Positions 35,106 to 46,431 of a DNA stretch of 60,000 nucleotides are shown in pieces. A program made the translations under genes and the position numbers. Below the pieces are notes generated by a model. That model searched no databases, was not told the DNA's origin, and was given only the letters and a program-made list of their open reading frames with translations. How positions within the stretch are numbered: position 1 is the stretch's first letter; every line of letters starts with the position of its first letter. This stretch comes from Symsagittifera roscoffensis (taxonomy: Eukaryota; Xenacoelomorpha; Acoela; Convolutidae), in assembly GCF_963678635.1 (NCBI RefSeq), contig NC_087064.1:70619465-70679464 (forward strand), given 5' to 3'.

Positions 35106-35128
35106 AAAGACTCCCCGCAGTTAGACGA

Positions 35129-35912
<784 letters not shown>

Positions 35913-36135
35913 TTTTCAATTTTTTTTTTTCAAAATTTTTGGTCTTTTTTTTCGATACTGTGTTGAGCTTACAAACAAGGTGTTAGGATAACGTAATTAA
36001 GGTTTATGAGGCCGGTTTTTTCCTAAACCCACAGAAAATTTTCTGATCAGGTTTTGGTATCGAGAAAAATTGGGGGCTACGATTTTGCCATCAAAAAACC
36101 TCGTATCAGAATTTAAAGCATCAGATCAGCTGTGG

Positions 36136-36751
36136 GCTGTGGGGTTATTTTGTCTCCTGGTTGCATCCTTGATCTTGTTCACTTTGTGAGCGAAACTGGA
36201 GCGGATTATTACAACTAGATGCTGGCACACAACAGTTGAACCACGAGCACATTTACTCGCAAGCTGGGACATAGATTAATTCACGAAACTCAAGGCTCTG
36301 AGCTGATCACTTAGTCGACTGATGCAGCACCACTAATTGACGATAAATTGTATCCATGTTACGAACTTGAAATTACTACTGTTAACGGAGACCTTTTCAG
36401 GTATCCTGATTGTGGAATGGGCCCATTTTTTCTCGACACCCGAAGTTTCTGTGGAATTTGGATTCTACCGGTGAACGCCTCTACAAAACTTGTAAGACTA
36501 AAAAACCAAAACTTTATCCATTTGTGCTAACTTGCTGATCTGATGCTTTAAATTCTGATACGAGGTTTTTTGATGGCAAAATCGTAGCCCCCAATTTTTC
36601 TCGATACCAAAACCTGATCAGAAAATTTTCTGTGGGTTTAGGAAAAAACCGGCCTCATAAACCTTAATTACGTTATCCTAACACCTTGTTTGTAAGCTCA
36701 ACACAGTATCGAAAAAAAAGACCAAAAATTTTGAAAAAAAAAAATTGAAAA
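36136..36751 (+). repeat. Direct repeat copy 2 (A-B), includes the last 18 codons of subunit c
   Basis: Begins at [13 protein letters not shown] and ends after the second copy of segment B. Differs from copy 1 by few bases, including LIFF to LILF. Confidence 0.9.
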
Positions 36752-37235
36752 TTTTTGATTTTTTTTTCTCCAAAATTTTAAAGTTTTGCAAATTATTCAG
36801 CAAAGCGCCTAGTTTCATAATAATTTAATTTAAACGACCGAGTCGAGTTTTTTGCCCCAAGTTTTGGACTCTAAAAAAAAAATTCAAAATTTCGCAAACG
36901 CATCAGGTTATTGTTGGAACTTGAACCGTTGGGTGAAAACGTGGAAAAAATTTTCGGAAAAAAATCGAAAAAAAAAAAATTGGAAAATTTTCGGAAAAAA
37001 TCCGAAATTTTCGAAAAAAAAAAATTTCTGAAAAAACGCCGTGTTTATTCTTGAAACGTGGTGCAACTAACTAAACTAGTTCAATTGGATAAAAGTAGCC
37101 GTAGTCGAGACCCGTAGCGTATTATTAAGCAAATCGTCTTACCTTTTGCTACAACCTTGTTAGCTCAGGGTGTTGCGGGAGGTCAGGTCGCGGTTTGCTT
37201 GATTCCCTCCCTCTTAAGTTGATTTAAATCACTAA
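36752..37235. other. Element leader between the duplicated segment and the accessory ORF
   Basis: A/T homopolymer-rich to about 37,040, then ordinary sequence. No ORF or array. Confidence 0.5.
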
Positions 37236-37835
37236 ATGTTCATACTAGCTGCTAGCTCGCTGCACCACGCTTTGAAAAAACTTTCCCCCGCTTCGCAAAA
37301 GCGTGTATCTCAATCGTGCTTAGCCATTCCCGGGTTAAGTTTCAACCATAACGCAGTGAACGTCCGTAAAACTTGTCAGTATCAACTTGATCACTATCTC
37401 TTAAGCCGAACCGACATTGTTATTTGGCACGACGCTGTTGATAACTCTATTAGTCGACACCGTAGTAATAACTTTGACGCACTAACTCCTAACCAGCTTA
37501 AGAAGATTCTTTTAAACTATAAACGTAATATTTATGCAATCGTTTACTGTAAACGTATAGGCACGGAAGATTTATATAGTAAGTTGAAAGAGTCAGGTAT
37601 ATTAGTTATTAACATAGTAACAGACCTGATATCTAGAAGGAAGCAGAACCTCACTGAGTTAGGACAAAAGTACTTAGAACTACACCAGGATCCCTCTCTA
37701 GAACTAAAAACGTTTACGATCCTTAGGCGTTATAGCAAGAATTTGAAGTATATTATTTCAAAGAAAAATACTCCTAAGCCAGGAAAACGCAAGCGGCAAG
37801 CTAATCGAAACAGAAGAAATGCTGAGCAGCACTAG
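37236..37835 (+). CDS. Accessory ORF of the BEL/Pao element, 199 aa, function unknown
   Basis: Intact frame upstream of gag, own ATG, ends 163 nt before the gag start. The middle has alternating hydrophobic strands and polar motifs: IPGLSFNHNAVNVRKT (about 30-45), SRTDIVIWHDAVDNSISRH (about 57-75), YAIVYCKRIGT (about 99-110), LVINIVTDLISRRKQ (about 122-136). The tail from about 175 is strongly basic (PKPGKRKRQANRNRRN), suited to nucleic acid binding or nuclear import. The strand-loop order (G-x-S/N block, then D-I-V-I-W-H-D-x-x-x-N block) recalls SGNH/GDSL-type folds, which other retroelements have acquired, but the usual GDS serine motif is not evident. It is undamaged while gag-pol has six lesions. 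I do not recognise a named family. Confidence 0.7.
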   Translation: MFILAASSLHHALKKLSPASQKRVSQSCLAIPGLSFNHNAVNVRKTCQYQLDHYLLSRTDIVIWHDAVDNSISRHRSNNFDALTPNQLKKILLNYKRNIYAIVYCKRIGTEDLYSKLKESGILVINIVTDLISRRKQNLTELGQKYLELHQDPSLELKTFTILRRYSKNLKYIISKKNTPKPGKRKRQANRNRRNAEQH

Positions 37836-37998
37836 GAAATAAATAAATTGCTTCTCTAAGGTGTGATATTGTTTAATGAGTCAGAATATAATTTATCAAT
37901 ACTAAATATAAGGTCTTAAATTAATTATTCCCTTTTTTTCTCTCAAACTGAGCAGTTGAGCGGTTGAGTAGAAGTGAACAAGTTTAAAAGTAATCAAA

Positions 37999-39693
37999 AT
38001 GACAGAACAAATTGAGTTAAAATACCGACGATTGATGAATGGTCAAACATCACTAGAAAATGAGCTTTCCGTAGTTCACAGTCGCATAACTGAGAGTTTA
38101 GAGGGACCAATTCGGAAAACAAAAATAAACGCCTTAATTGAATCTTGCAAGAGTATTCTCGAAAAAGCATTAGCTAAAAACGATGAACTTGTGATATTAG
38201 CTAATAAAACCGATAAGCATAGCAAATTATTAACAGAGTTGGCTGCATGGTGGGATAGGATAGTTAAAGTTAACGATGAAGTAACTGGTAAGGCTCGCGC
38301 TTATATGGAATCTAATCAAGCTTCAGAGGTCTGCGTCAGTGAAACTAGTCGATCAAAAGTTTCATCAAAATCGGCAAAATCCGGGTCGAATAAGCAAAGC
38401 TCAAAGAAGTCATTGACTCCCAGTGAGCGCCGCAAAGAGCTGCTCCTAGCGAAGATGAAGCGAGAAGAGTTGAAAAAACAACATGAAGCAACCTTAAGAC
38501 TGAAACAACAGGAAGCCATCATTGAAGAGCAACAGCATTTGATTGAGATGGAACGAAAACAACAAGAAATTAAATTTGAAATTGACCGTAAAGAGCAAGA
38601 ACATCGTTTACGAATCGAAAAAAGTCGGCTTGAAATAGAACGATTAAGCGAAGAAAATCGTATTAAAGTAGCTGAAGCAAAAATGGTTGAAACTGAATAC
38701 CTCGAAGAGTCTGAAATAGATCAGCATCTCGAGCTGGCGTCTTCGGTTGATCGTCGTTCTGACAGGGTAAACGATTGGGTTGATCATGCATTAGAAAACC
38801 AAAAAGGACTCAAGGTAGTTCCGTCTTCTTCAAAGTTTGAAAACTGTATAAATATAGAAAGTGGTTCGCATCAACACAGAAATGTGTCCACAGCGGAAGC
38901 TTCACCTCGGCGATCGTTGCCGAATCGGACTTTTGATTGTGATCAACAATGTTATCCCTATCAACCAACCGTCTCCTTCACCGATGGCGATGGAATCAAG
39001 CACGCTGTATTCACTAATCCTGAGCACGAAACGCAGTCGTTGCTTATTTCCAATAACGCTACACTTTGCGAAAACAATACATCATCATTTTTTAATCCAG
39101 CTGGAACAGCAGCTACCAATACTCCGTAATGCTGTTACTTCACTGTACCTCATCCTTCGTCTTCCATTCAACATATCCCCGTCAACAACTTCAATAACGA
39201 TTCCCGAGTTGTTGGAAACATGCCCGCCATCTCCAATCAATACTCTGGATACACCCCCCATGCCATTGTGTCACAACCACCTGCAAGTTAAATCTGCAGA
39301 AATCAAAACTTGCTATCACATAACGTGTATAGCAACCCTGCGTCAGTGAACAATCCGTTTAGCGGACAGTCTGCCGTTATTAGTCAGCCCAACTTGCCAC
39401 TAATGTCACAGTGGACACCCGCAGTCACCCAATGTATCACTGGGGTAACAAGTGATGGTAACACAAACCCATCAGTTGGTGTTTTTTCATCCGTAACGCC
39501 AATATCTCAGCAACAATTCCCCCACGTATCAAGTGGTGGTACCGTTTGCTATGGGTTTCCCAATCACGACGCATCGGCTGAAAACACTTACATATATCAG
39601 CAGCAACCTTTTGCAGCTGATCCTAGCAACACATTGCCGTCGTTGCAACCACCCACCCAACCGCAAGCCGTAACACTGAATGACTTAGTCTAA
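37999..39693 (+). pseudogene. gag: BEL/Pao gag-pol, 5' part, two internal TAA codons, ends at a third
   Basis: Frame 1 opens at ATG 37,999 (MTEQIELKYRR). The first 376 codons hold a Ser/Lys stretch (about 110-145) and a long Glu/Lys/Gln/Arg-rich coiled coil (about 145-235), then a Pro/Ser/Asn-rich linker. TAA at 39,127-39,129 and 39,289-39,291 break it. The same frame continues to TAA at 39,691-39,693. Each TAA could come from CAA by one C-to-T change. The downstream codons remain in frame and of similar composition, so the stops are recent damage or are read through. Confidence 0.85.
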
Positions 39694-42600
39694 GCTCTGT
39701 CAGTCTCAAAGAAGGATCCCCTTCCAGAATGGAAGCTGGCCCAGTACGATGGCAACCCGCTCCAATGGCACGAATGGTTTGGCCAATTTTGCAGTACTGT
39801 AGACGCAGCGTCCCTATGCGATGATGTGAAGTTGACTTATTTAAAAACATTAGACACGGGAAAAGCTAAGTCAGCCATAGCAGAGTTCGCATACAGTGGA
39901 AGAATGTATAAAGATGCTCTGAAAACTCTAGAAAGAAAGTTTGGCCAGCCACAAAACTTAATTACGGCCCACCTTGATAAGTTGTCCAGTTTCCCGCAGC
40001 TTCGAATGCACAACTCTGAGAACATCATTAGCTTCTCGATGACCATTTCAAGTCTAGTGGCTGTCTTTAGGTCTCTTGATTATGAAGAAGATTTGAAAAG
40101 CGTCTCTTTGTTAAATCAAGCTCTTTCGAAAATTCCACCAAACATGAGAGAACCGTGGTCACTTTTTGTCGTGAAACGTAATTGGTCACGCCCCAACCTA
40201 ATTGACTTTAACAATTGGTTAAAAGATAAAGCAGAAGCTCATGAGCAAATGAAAAATATGCCTGGAAAGCCCAAAGTCGAAGAGCCATCCAAAACTAAAG
40301 CTGTAACGAGAGTTTTCGCCTCGACAAGTACAGTTGAGAAAAAGAATGAATATCCTTCTTGTATCCTCTGCAAGGGGAAACATGCCTTGTGGAAGTGTTC
40401 TGTGTTTAAGGAGAAAACTCCAACACAACGTGCGAAATTCTCTGCGGAAAACAAATTGTGCTTCTCCTGCTTACAAGGGAACCACGCATTCCGGCAATGT
40501 CCCAGAGCAAAGAAATGCACCAAACCAGGTTGCACTAGCACCCATAGTGTACTTCTCCATGGGGCTGAACGTGTTTTTCCTAGTCGAAATCCGGACAAAA
40601 ATGATAGCCATACAAGACCCAACGCTGGTCAACCAAGATCTAATGCAGAGCCGGATAAAGCGAGCACAAACGCTGATCAAAAATCATTCAGCAAGAATAT
40701 ACCAAACGCAAGTTCGAATCATGCAGACATTAATCCCGTTCCGTTGGATGTAAGTTGCGCAATCTCGAACGACCAATCATCAATCATAACATCGAAAGGG
40801 TTACTGCCCATAATCAAGCTCCAAGTTTCCACCGACTTCCAGAGTGCTGATTGTTTAAAATTGTGTGACTCAGCATCTAGTCACTCCTGGATATCGGCTA
40901 AATTAGTCAAATTTCTGAATCACTCAGGAAGAGATTTGGATCTCACAGTAAATGGTATTAACACAACGACTGTTGTTAAAACGAAACAAGTTCAGATGAA
41001 GGTATCTTCTAACTTCGATGGATTCGAATACATATTCGAATTAACCGCATTTGTCAAGGATAAACTTAAAGTCGGTACCGATACCGTCAACATCCCTGCA
41101 TTACAGAGCAAGTATCCGTACCTTGCTCCAATCAAACCAATTGTGTATAGCTACGCCGATGTAGACTTAATAATTGGTCAAGACTCCTTCCATGCTATTC
41201 GGCCTGAGGAGTATTTCAAGAGTGAGGCCGATCCAAACACATCGCCCGTCGCGGTTCGCCTTCCAATAGGCTGGGTCTTGAGCGGCCCAATGCCGACATC
41301 TACTGGTTTCCTTTCTACTTGTTTCAAGTGCAATACGGATGATACCGAACTAGCTTGTCAAATCAAACGCTGGTATGAAATAGAGTCATACGGAGCCTAC
41401 AAACAGGTCGATTCCCGTTCAGCCGAAGACAAAAGGGCGGCTAAAATACTTGATTCCTCCACCGTCCACGATGGATCAAGATACGCTGTAGGTATGCTTT
41501 GGGCAGAAGAATCTATCATGTTACCAGACAATTACTATTCCTCATTGGTTCAGTTAAAATCGTTGAAAAAACGTTTAGCGAAAGATCCTCACTTAAGGGA
41601 TCAATACTCAAAAACTATCGAAGATGATTTGAGTAAAGGATACGTGATTGAAGTTCCTCCCCATAAATTTTCGAATCGCAGCATACGCGAGTGGTATCTT
41701 CCTCACCATCCCGTGGTGAACCCAAACAAACCTGGTAAAGTGAGGCGTGTCCTTAACGGAGCGTCTAAATTCCACGGTACGTCATTGAACAAATCGTTGC
41801 TAGTAGGACCCGACCTACTGCAAAACCTTGTGTTCGTTCTCCTCCGTTTTCGTCAACATCATTTTGCCGTATCGGCTGACATTGAAGGGATGTTCCTACA
41901 AGTCGGCGTCCTTCCAGAAGACCAACCATCTCTTCGTTTTCTGTGGCGGGAGGACCCCACAGCCGATGTGGTTGTACACCAGTACACCAGACATATCTTT
42001 GGAGCGAGAGATTCGCCAACGTGTGCAAATTATGCATTGCAACGGACTGCAATGGATAATCAGGCGATGTTCCCTGACGCAGCATCCGCAGTTCTAGAGA
42101 AATTTTATATGGACGAATACCTTGACTCCTTTGAGGACCCTGATGTTGCATTTAAAATGAGTCAAGAGTTGATTACTCTGTTAGCTCTAGGTGGTTTTAA
42201 ATTAACTAAATTCATAAGTAACGTAACTAAAATAAATAAAGAGTTAAACCCGCCCCAAAGCGCGCCGCAACAGGAAAGTAAAAATATTGTAACTTGTGGG
42301 GATAAGTCTTCTCATGTTCTTGGTCTGAAGTGGGACCATATTGACGACACTTTGGTCGTAAGCCGTGGTGTCAACCGTGAACTTAAAAATTCGATAACAC
42401 AGCAAACAGTGTTAAGTTTTGTTTCTTCCGTTTTCGACCCCATAGGTCTCGTAGCGCCCTATACCGTAAGAGCCCGATTATTGTTGAAAGAAATTTGGCG
42501 CATTGATGGTCAACAATGGGATGATCAGCTACCCGTTGATATCAAGACAAAATTTCTTGCCTGGCACTCTGGTTTGCCATCTCTAGGGAAAATGAGTATG

Positions 42601-42945
42601 AAGCGCAGCTACTTCTCCGCACCAGTCGATTGGGTTGAGTTACACATGTTCGGTGACAGCTCAGAAGAAGTTTTTTGTGCTGTAGCTTTTCTTCGCGCCC
42701 GTGTGAAAACCTCACTCGAAACACAAGTTGCCTTCGTCTTTGGAAAAGCAAGAGTGGCGCCCATGAAAGCGCTTTCCATCCCGAAGCTTGAACTGCAGGC
42801 CGCGTTACTCGCTACCCGCTTGAAGGAAGATGTCCTCAAAGCTCTAACCATTCCTGTGTCAAACACGTTCATGTGGACTGACAGCACCACTGTGCTCCAG
42901 TGGTTAAACTCAGGTAGTATGCATTGGAGATGGGAGAGATTCTAG
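39694..42945 (+). pseudogene. pol: BEL/Pao pol: Gag core, zinc knuckles, protease, RT, RNase H
   Basis: Same frame after the TAA at 39,691. It opens with the DUF1759-type Gag core (PLPEWKLAQYDGNPLQWHEW, then LKTLDTGKAKSAIAEF). Zinc knuckles: CILCKGKHALWKC (40,363) and the canonical CFSCLQGNHAFRQC (40,459). The protease site is DSASSHSW (40,867), where most relatives have D-S/T-G. RT: RRVLNGASKFHG (41,741), SADIEGMF (41,874), and YMDEYLDSF (about 42,108) in place of the usual Y-x-D-D. RNase H: FGDSSEE (42,649), IPKLELQAA (42,779) and WTDSTTVLQWLNS (42,874). It stops at TAG 42,943 because of a deletion/frameshift near 42,935. The FVANRV-type peptide normally here is missing. Confidence 0.92.
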
Positions 42946-43649
42946 AAAGTACGACCGTAGATCAGTGGTTTCATGTCTTAAGTGGAGACAACCCTGCTGA
43001 TACGAGAACCAGAGGAATCTCAGCGGAGTCCTTAAAAACAAGCAGCTGAGTGAACGGGCCAATTCTGCTGAAAAGTGGCGACTGGCCTTTCAAGCCGAGC
43101 ATAGAAATACTTAAGAAAATCCGCCTGGCTGGTCCCGCTTGTGACCTTAATGAAGGTTTACAGCAGGCCTCTAATTTTTCAAACGTTGCACAAAAACAAA
43201 AACAACCCATTTTATTTGCATGGGAAAAGTTCAGCTCGTTTCGTAAACTCCAGCGAGTGGTTGCCTTCATGCTCAGACTTAGTCCGAAACACCGGCACTA
43301 CCGCACTAAAGTCAAGGAAATAACCGATCCGGTTGAATTAGAAACCGCCAAACAACGACTTTTGTTGATTTCCCAAAAGGAATCTTTTGAAGCGGAATAT
43401 TTACTCCTGTCCTGCAACAAAACCGTCAAAAAGTCTAGTCGTATTGCACAGTATGCACAGTTTATGGGTCCTGCATTCCTTATTCGTTCAACTGGGCGAA
43501 TTCGCCGCCTAGTTGAAACTGAATATGACACAAAACACCCCATAATCCTTGATGGAAGGCATTCTTTGGTGAAATTGTTCGTAAGTGATATTCATTATCG
43601 CTATCAGCACCAGTTCTTAGACTACCTGCGAGCTGTAATTCACTTATAG
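42936..43649 (+). pseudogene. pol: BEL/Pao pol continued: linker and integrase zinc-binding part, broken
   Basis: After the frameshift the coding frame resumes at EILESTTVDQWFHV, with DNPADTRTRG typical of the RNase H-integrase linker. TGA at 43,047 replaces the Trp expected in SSWVNGP. The frame continues through KSGDWPFKPS and an HYRYQH pair of histidines (first half of the integrase zinc site), to TAG at 43,647-43,649. Confidence 0.88.
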
Positions 43650-44699
43650 TTCGCAATCTTGAACCTTCGCTCTTTATTGAAGTCCATTGAAGTCCACTGC
43701 CTTATATGTAAGAAGCGCAAAGCCAAAGCTGTCACACCTATGATGGCAGAGCTTCCAGTTGAAAGGCTTGGTTACCGCCAGCCTCCCTTCACAAACTGTG
43801 GTGTTGATTACTTTGGACCCTTTTACGTCTCAATCAGGAGGAGTTCTGAAAAACGATGGTGCTTCCTTTTTACATGTATGGCCACCAGAGCTGTACATAT
43901 TGAGATTGTCTCATCCATGGACACGAGTTCGTGTGTAATGGGAATAGAAAGATTCATTGCCCCTCGCGGCACTCCATCAGTCATTTGGTCTGATAACGGC
44001 ACCAATTTTGTGGGAGCCGAGAAAGAACTCTTAAATTGTATTCAGTCGTGGAACGATCAAGCACCCCCAGAGCTGGCGAAAAAGGGTATTAAGTGGAAAT
44101 ATAACCCCCCGGCAGCCCTGCATCACGGTGGTTCTTGGGAACGTCTCGTTCGGTGTTGTAAAAGGGTATTCTACGCAATACTAGGAAGTAGAAAGCTCAC
44201 TCCCGAAGTCCCTGAAACAACTTTCTGTCTTGTAGAACAATCATTGAACGCTCGACCTATAACATCAGTAAGTGCAAGTCCGGATGGTTTCGAGGTGTTA
44301 ACTCCTAATCATTTTTTGTTAGGCCGAAATGGTACTAGCTTTCCTTCTCTCTCTTTCCAGGAGCACTTCGACCATCGAAAGCAATATATCCGAGCGCAAA
44401 GCTACGCCAACGCAATTTGGAGTCGTTGGCTGCGAGATTATGTGCCAGCGCTGAATAAACGCAGTAAGTGGCACTCCGATAGTGACGTTATTTTAAAAAC
44501 AGGGGATTTAGTGTGGATTGTTGACGAACGCAGCCCAAGGGGACACTACACTCTGGCTCGTATAAAAACCCTTAATTACGGAAAAGACAACATAGCCCGA
44601 TCCGCCGTAGTTACCACCCGCTCCGGGGAGCTAACTCGACCGGCCGTAAAACTCGCACCCGTTTTTGCTCCTTTGGGCGCGGAAGATGTTCGCGCTTAA
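43650..44699 (+). pseudogene. pol: BEL/Pao integrase catalytic core and DUF5641-type C-terminus
   Basis: In frame with the previous part. CLICKKR (C-x2-C) completes the zinc site. The core has GVDYFGPF, WSDNGTNFVGAEKE and LVEQSLNARP, carrying the three DDE acidic residues. ALHHGGSWERL and NHFLLGR are standard BEL/Pao integrase blocks. The C-terminal domain (KTGDLVWIVDE, PRGHYTLARI, TRSGELTRPAVKL) matches DUF5641. The stop at 44,697-44,699 lies 13 bases inside the 3' LTR. No lesion within this part. Confidence 0.92.
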
Positions 44700-44984
44700 A
44701 TTAATGACGTCATTATAGCGCGAAAGTGAAAAAGCTAAAATAAGATTTTCTTAGACAAAAGGCCTTGAAAACTACTGGTTTGTTCGATTAAGGTCAGTTT
44801 GCCATCAAAATGTTTATAGATTTTGGTGATTGTTGAAAAACCGTTTGATAACATGTTAACCGGAAGATGTTTGCCTTATTTTATATTATCTTTATATCGT
44901 CATATTATCTGTTTAAATTGCCGATAATTTACAGATGTTGAACCAGGTTTTTTTAGATCTTACAGGATACGAGAGTGCGCCACA
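44687..44984 (+). repeat. 3' LTR of the BEL/Pao element
   Basis: 298 bp, one T longer than the 5' LTR, with the same hairpin and CRE-like palindrome at its start. A short purine-rich stretch (GGGCGCGGAAGA) just before it may be the polypurine tract. Confidence 0.95.
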
Positions 44985-44989
44985 ATACT
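44985..44989. other. Target-site duplication of the BEL/Pao element, right (ATACT)
   Basis: Matches 34,683-34,687. Confidence 0.92.
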
Positions 44990-45243
44990 TTTCAAACTAC
45001 ACTGGACCAATATGTTTCTCGCTTTCATTGATCAGCAGAACTCCGAAACCTCAACAAAATAGGTCTATCTCCATGATCGCCACTAACACTCGTCAACGCT
45101 GCTTGCAACATTCAACCGAATAAACCAACTGCAGTAGTTTTGCCGAGGAGCAAAACTCAAGATCGTCCCAAAACTTCTACAGAGCTTACAGATGGAAACA
45201 AAGGGGAAAGATAGCTCTAGGGTACAAAAAAAAATAAATTAAG

Positions 45244-46366
45244 GGTTGACCACCCGCTCCGGAGTTCCATGGATAATTATCGATTTCAATGGAAAATTGT
45301 TAATTTGTCCAAAATGTCAATATAATCCATTATTTTTGCAAATTTAGACCACGAAATTGATTATATTTTCATTATAATCTACTATTTTTTTTAAAACAAT
45401 CAATTAAAATCCATTATAATACATTATGATCCATCTAAAATCCATTTTATTTGATTATAACGGATTAACTTTTACAATTTACTGCAAAATCTTTTGTGTA
45501 ATTTTTCTGCGTTACTCACGGCCTACTCGCAATCTAAACCTACTCAAATTAAACCCCCTTACTTTGCCCCCATCTGCATTTGTCCTTCCCCCCTCACAAC
45601 TGCATTTATAACACTCCCCTACGTTCATCCTTACGCCCACCCACATGTTTACTTAAGTTTACCCCCAACCTTAACCCCACAAAGTTACAGTTTACCCCTG
45701 TCCCAGTTTGTTTACAATTGAACGGGGACGGAGGAAGGGGGTTACTCAGTGTGAACCACACGTATTTACCCCCATTCTACATTTTAAACCCCTCACCCAC
45801 GTTTTTTTTGTTCTACCCTCCCCCCCCCCCCCCCATTTGCTTTACCCAGCTCGCGTTCAGTAACCGGGGGGGGGGGGGGGGGGTTTAAACTAAGATGGGG
45901 GTAAACTGAGGAGAAACTGACGGGGGTTAAACTGTGTGTGTGTGTGAGGGGGGGGGGGGGGTAAACTGAAGAAGGGGGTTGTTAAATGGGGTGATGAAGT
46001 TTGCGTAGTATACAAAAAGTAGAGAAAACTTAAATAAATGAAATTTTATGTGAATAGTAGTTTATACGTAGCAACTGCACGAAACAGGAAATGAGATAAC
46101 TTTGAAGAAAATTTGCAGATTTCATAATTCCTTCTCAAAAGAACATAATTATTGATTATATTCAATGATACTGGATTTTAGTGATTAAAAATATTATGAT
46201 TATAATCCGTTTTAATTGATTATAACCGATTATAATGAATTATATTGATATAAAAATTACTAGAACTATAATCAATCAATTCAATTGTTTTTGTAATTTT
46301 ATAGTTGACTATAAAATGACAATTTAATCAATTTTTATCCCTGGAACTCCAGTGCGGGCATCAACC
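45244..46366. mobile_element. TIR element with CCCGCACTGGAGTTCC ends and poly-C/poly-G core
   Basis: Left end GGTTGACCACCCGCTCCGGA then GTTCCATGGATAA. The right end, reverse-complemented, is GGTTGATGCCCGCACTGGAG then TTCCAGGGATAA. TIR about 40 bp. Next come AT-rich arms full of ATTATAAT/GATTATAA words, then a C-rich left half (TTTACCCC words, 16-C run at 45,819) facing a G-rich right half (18-G run at 45,866; GGGGTAAACTGA words). No ORF of note. Confidence 0.75.
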
Positions 46367-46431
46367 AAAAATGCGAATCATATAATTCTGTGTGTGTGTG
46401 TAGTCTAAGGGAACATCAAATCAACTCAAAC

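Noticed and set aside
34935-35128. Start codon and full mitochondrial presequence for the captured subunit c
   Set aside because: The frame is open back to 34,943 but contains no ATG. The stretch is made of short repeats, so a presequence is not supported beyond the final basic residues.
38861-39349. 162-codon open frame overlapping gag in another frame
   Set aside because: Shadow of the gag frame. Its peptide composition reflects reading gag codons one base off, and no motif is present.
37999-39693. In-frame TAA codons as evidence of a code where TAA means Gln
   Set aside because: Receptor exons and the rest of pol use CAA/CAG normally. TGA and TAG lesions and a frameshift also occur, so decay is the simpler reading.
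45426-45888. Proline-rich overlapping frames
   Set aside because: Produced by the C-rich core of the TIR element.
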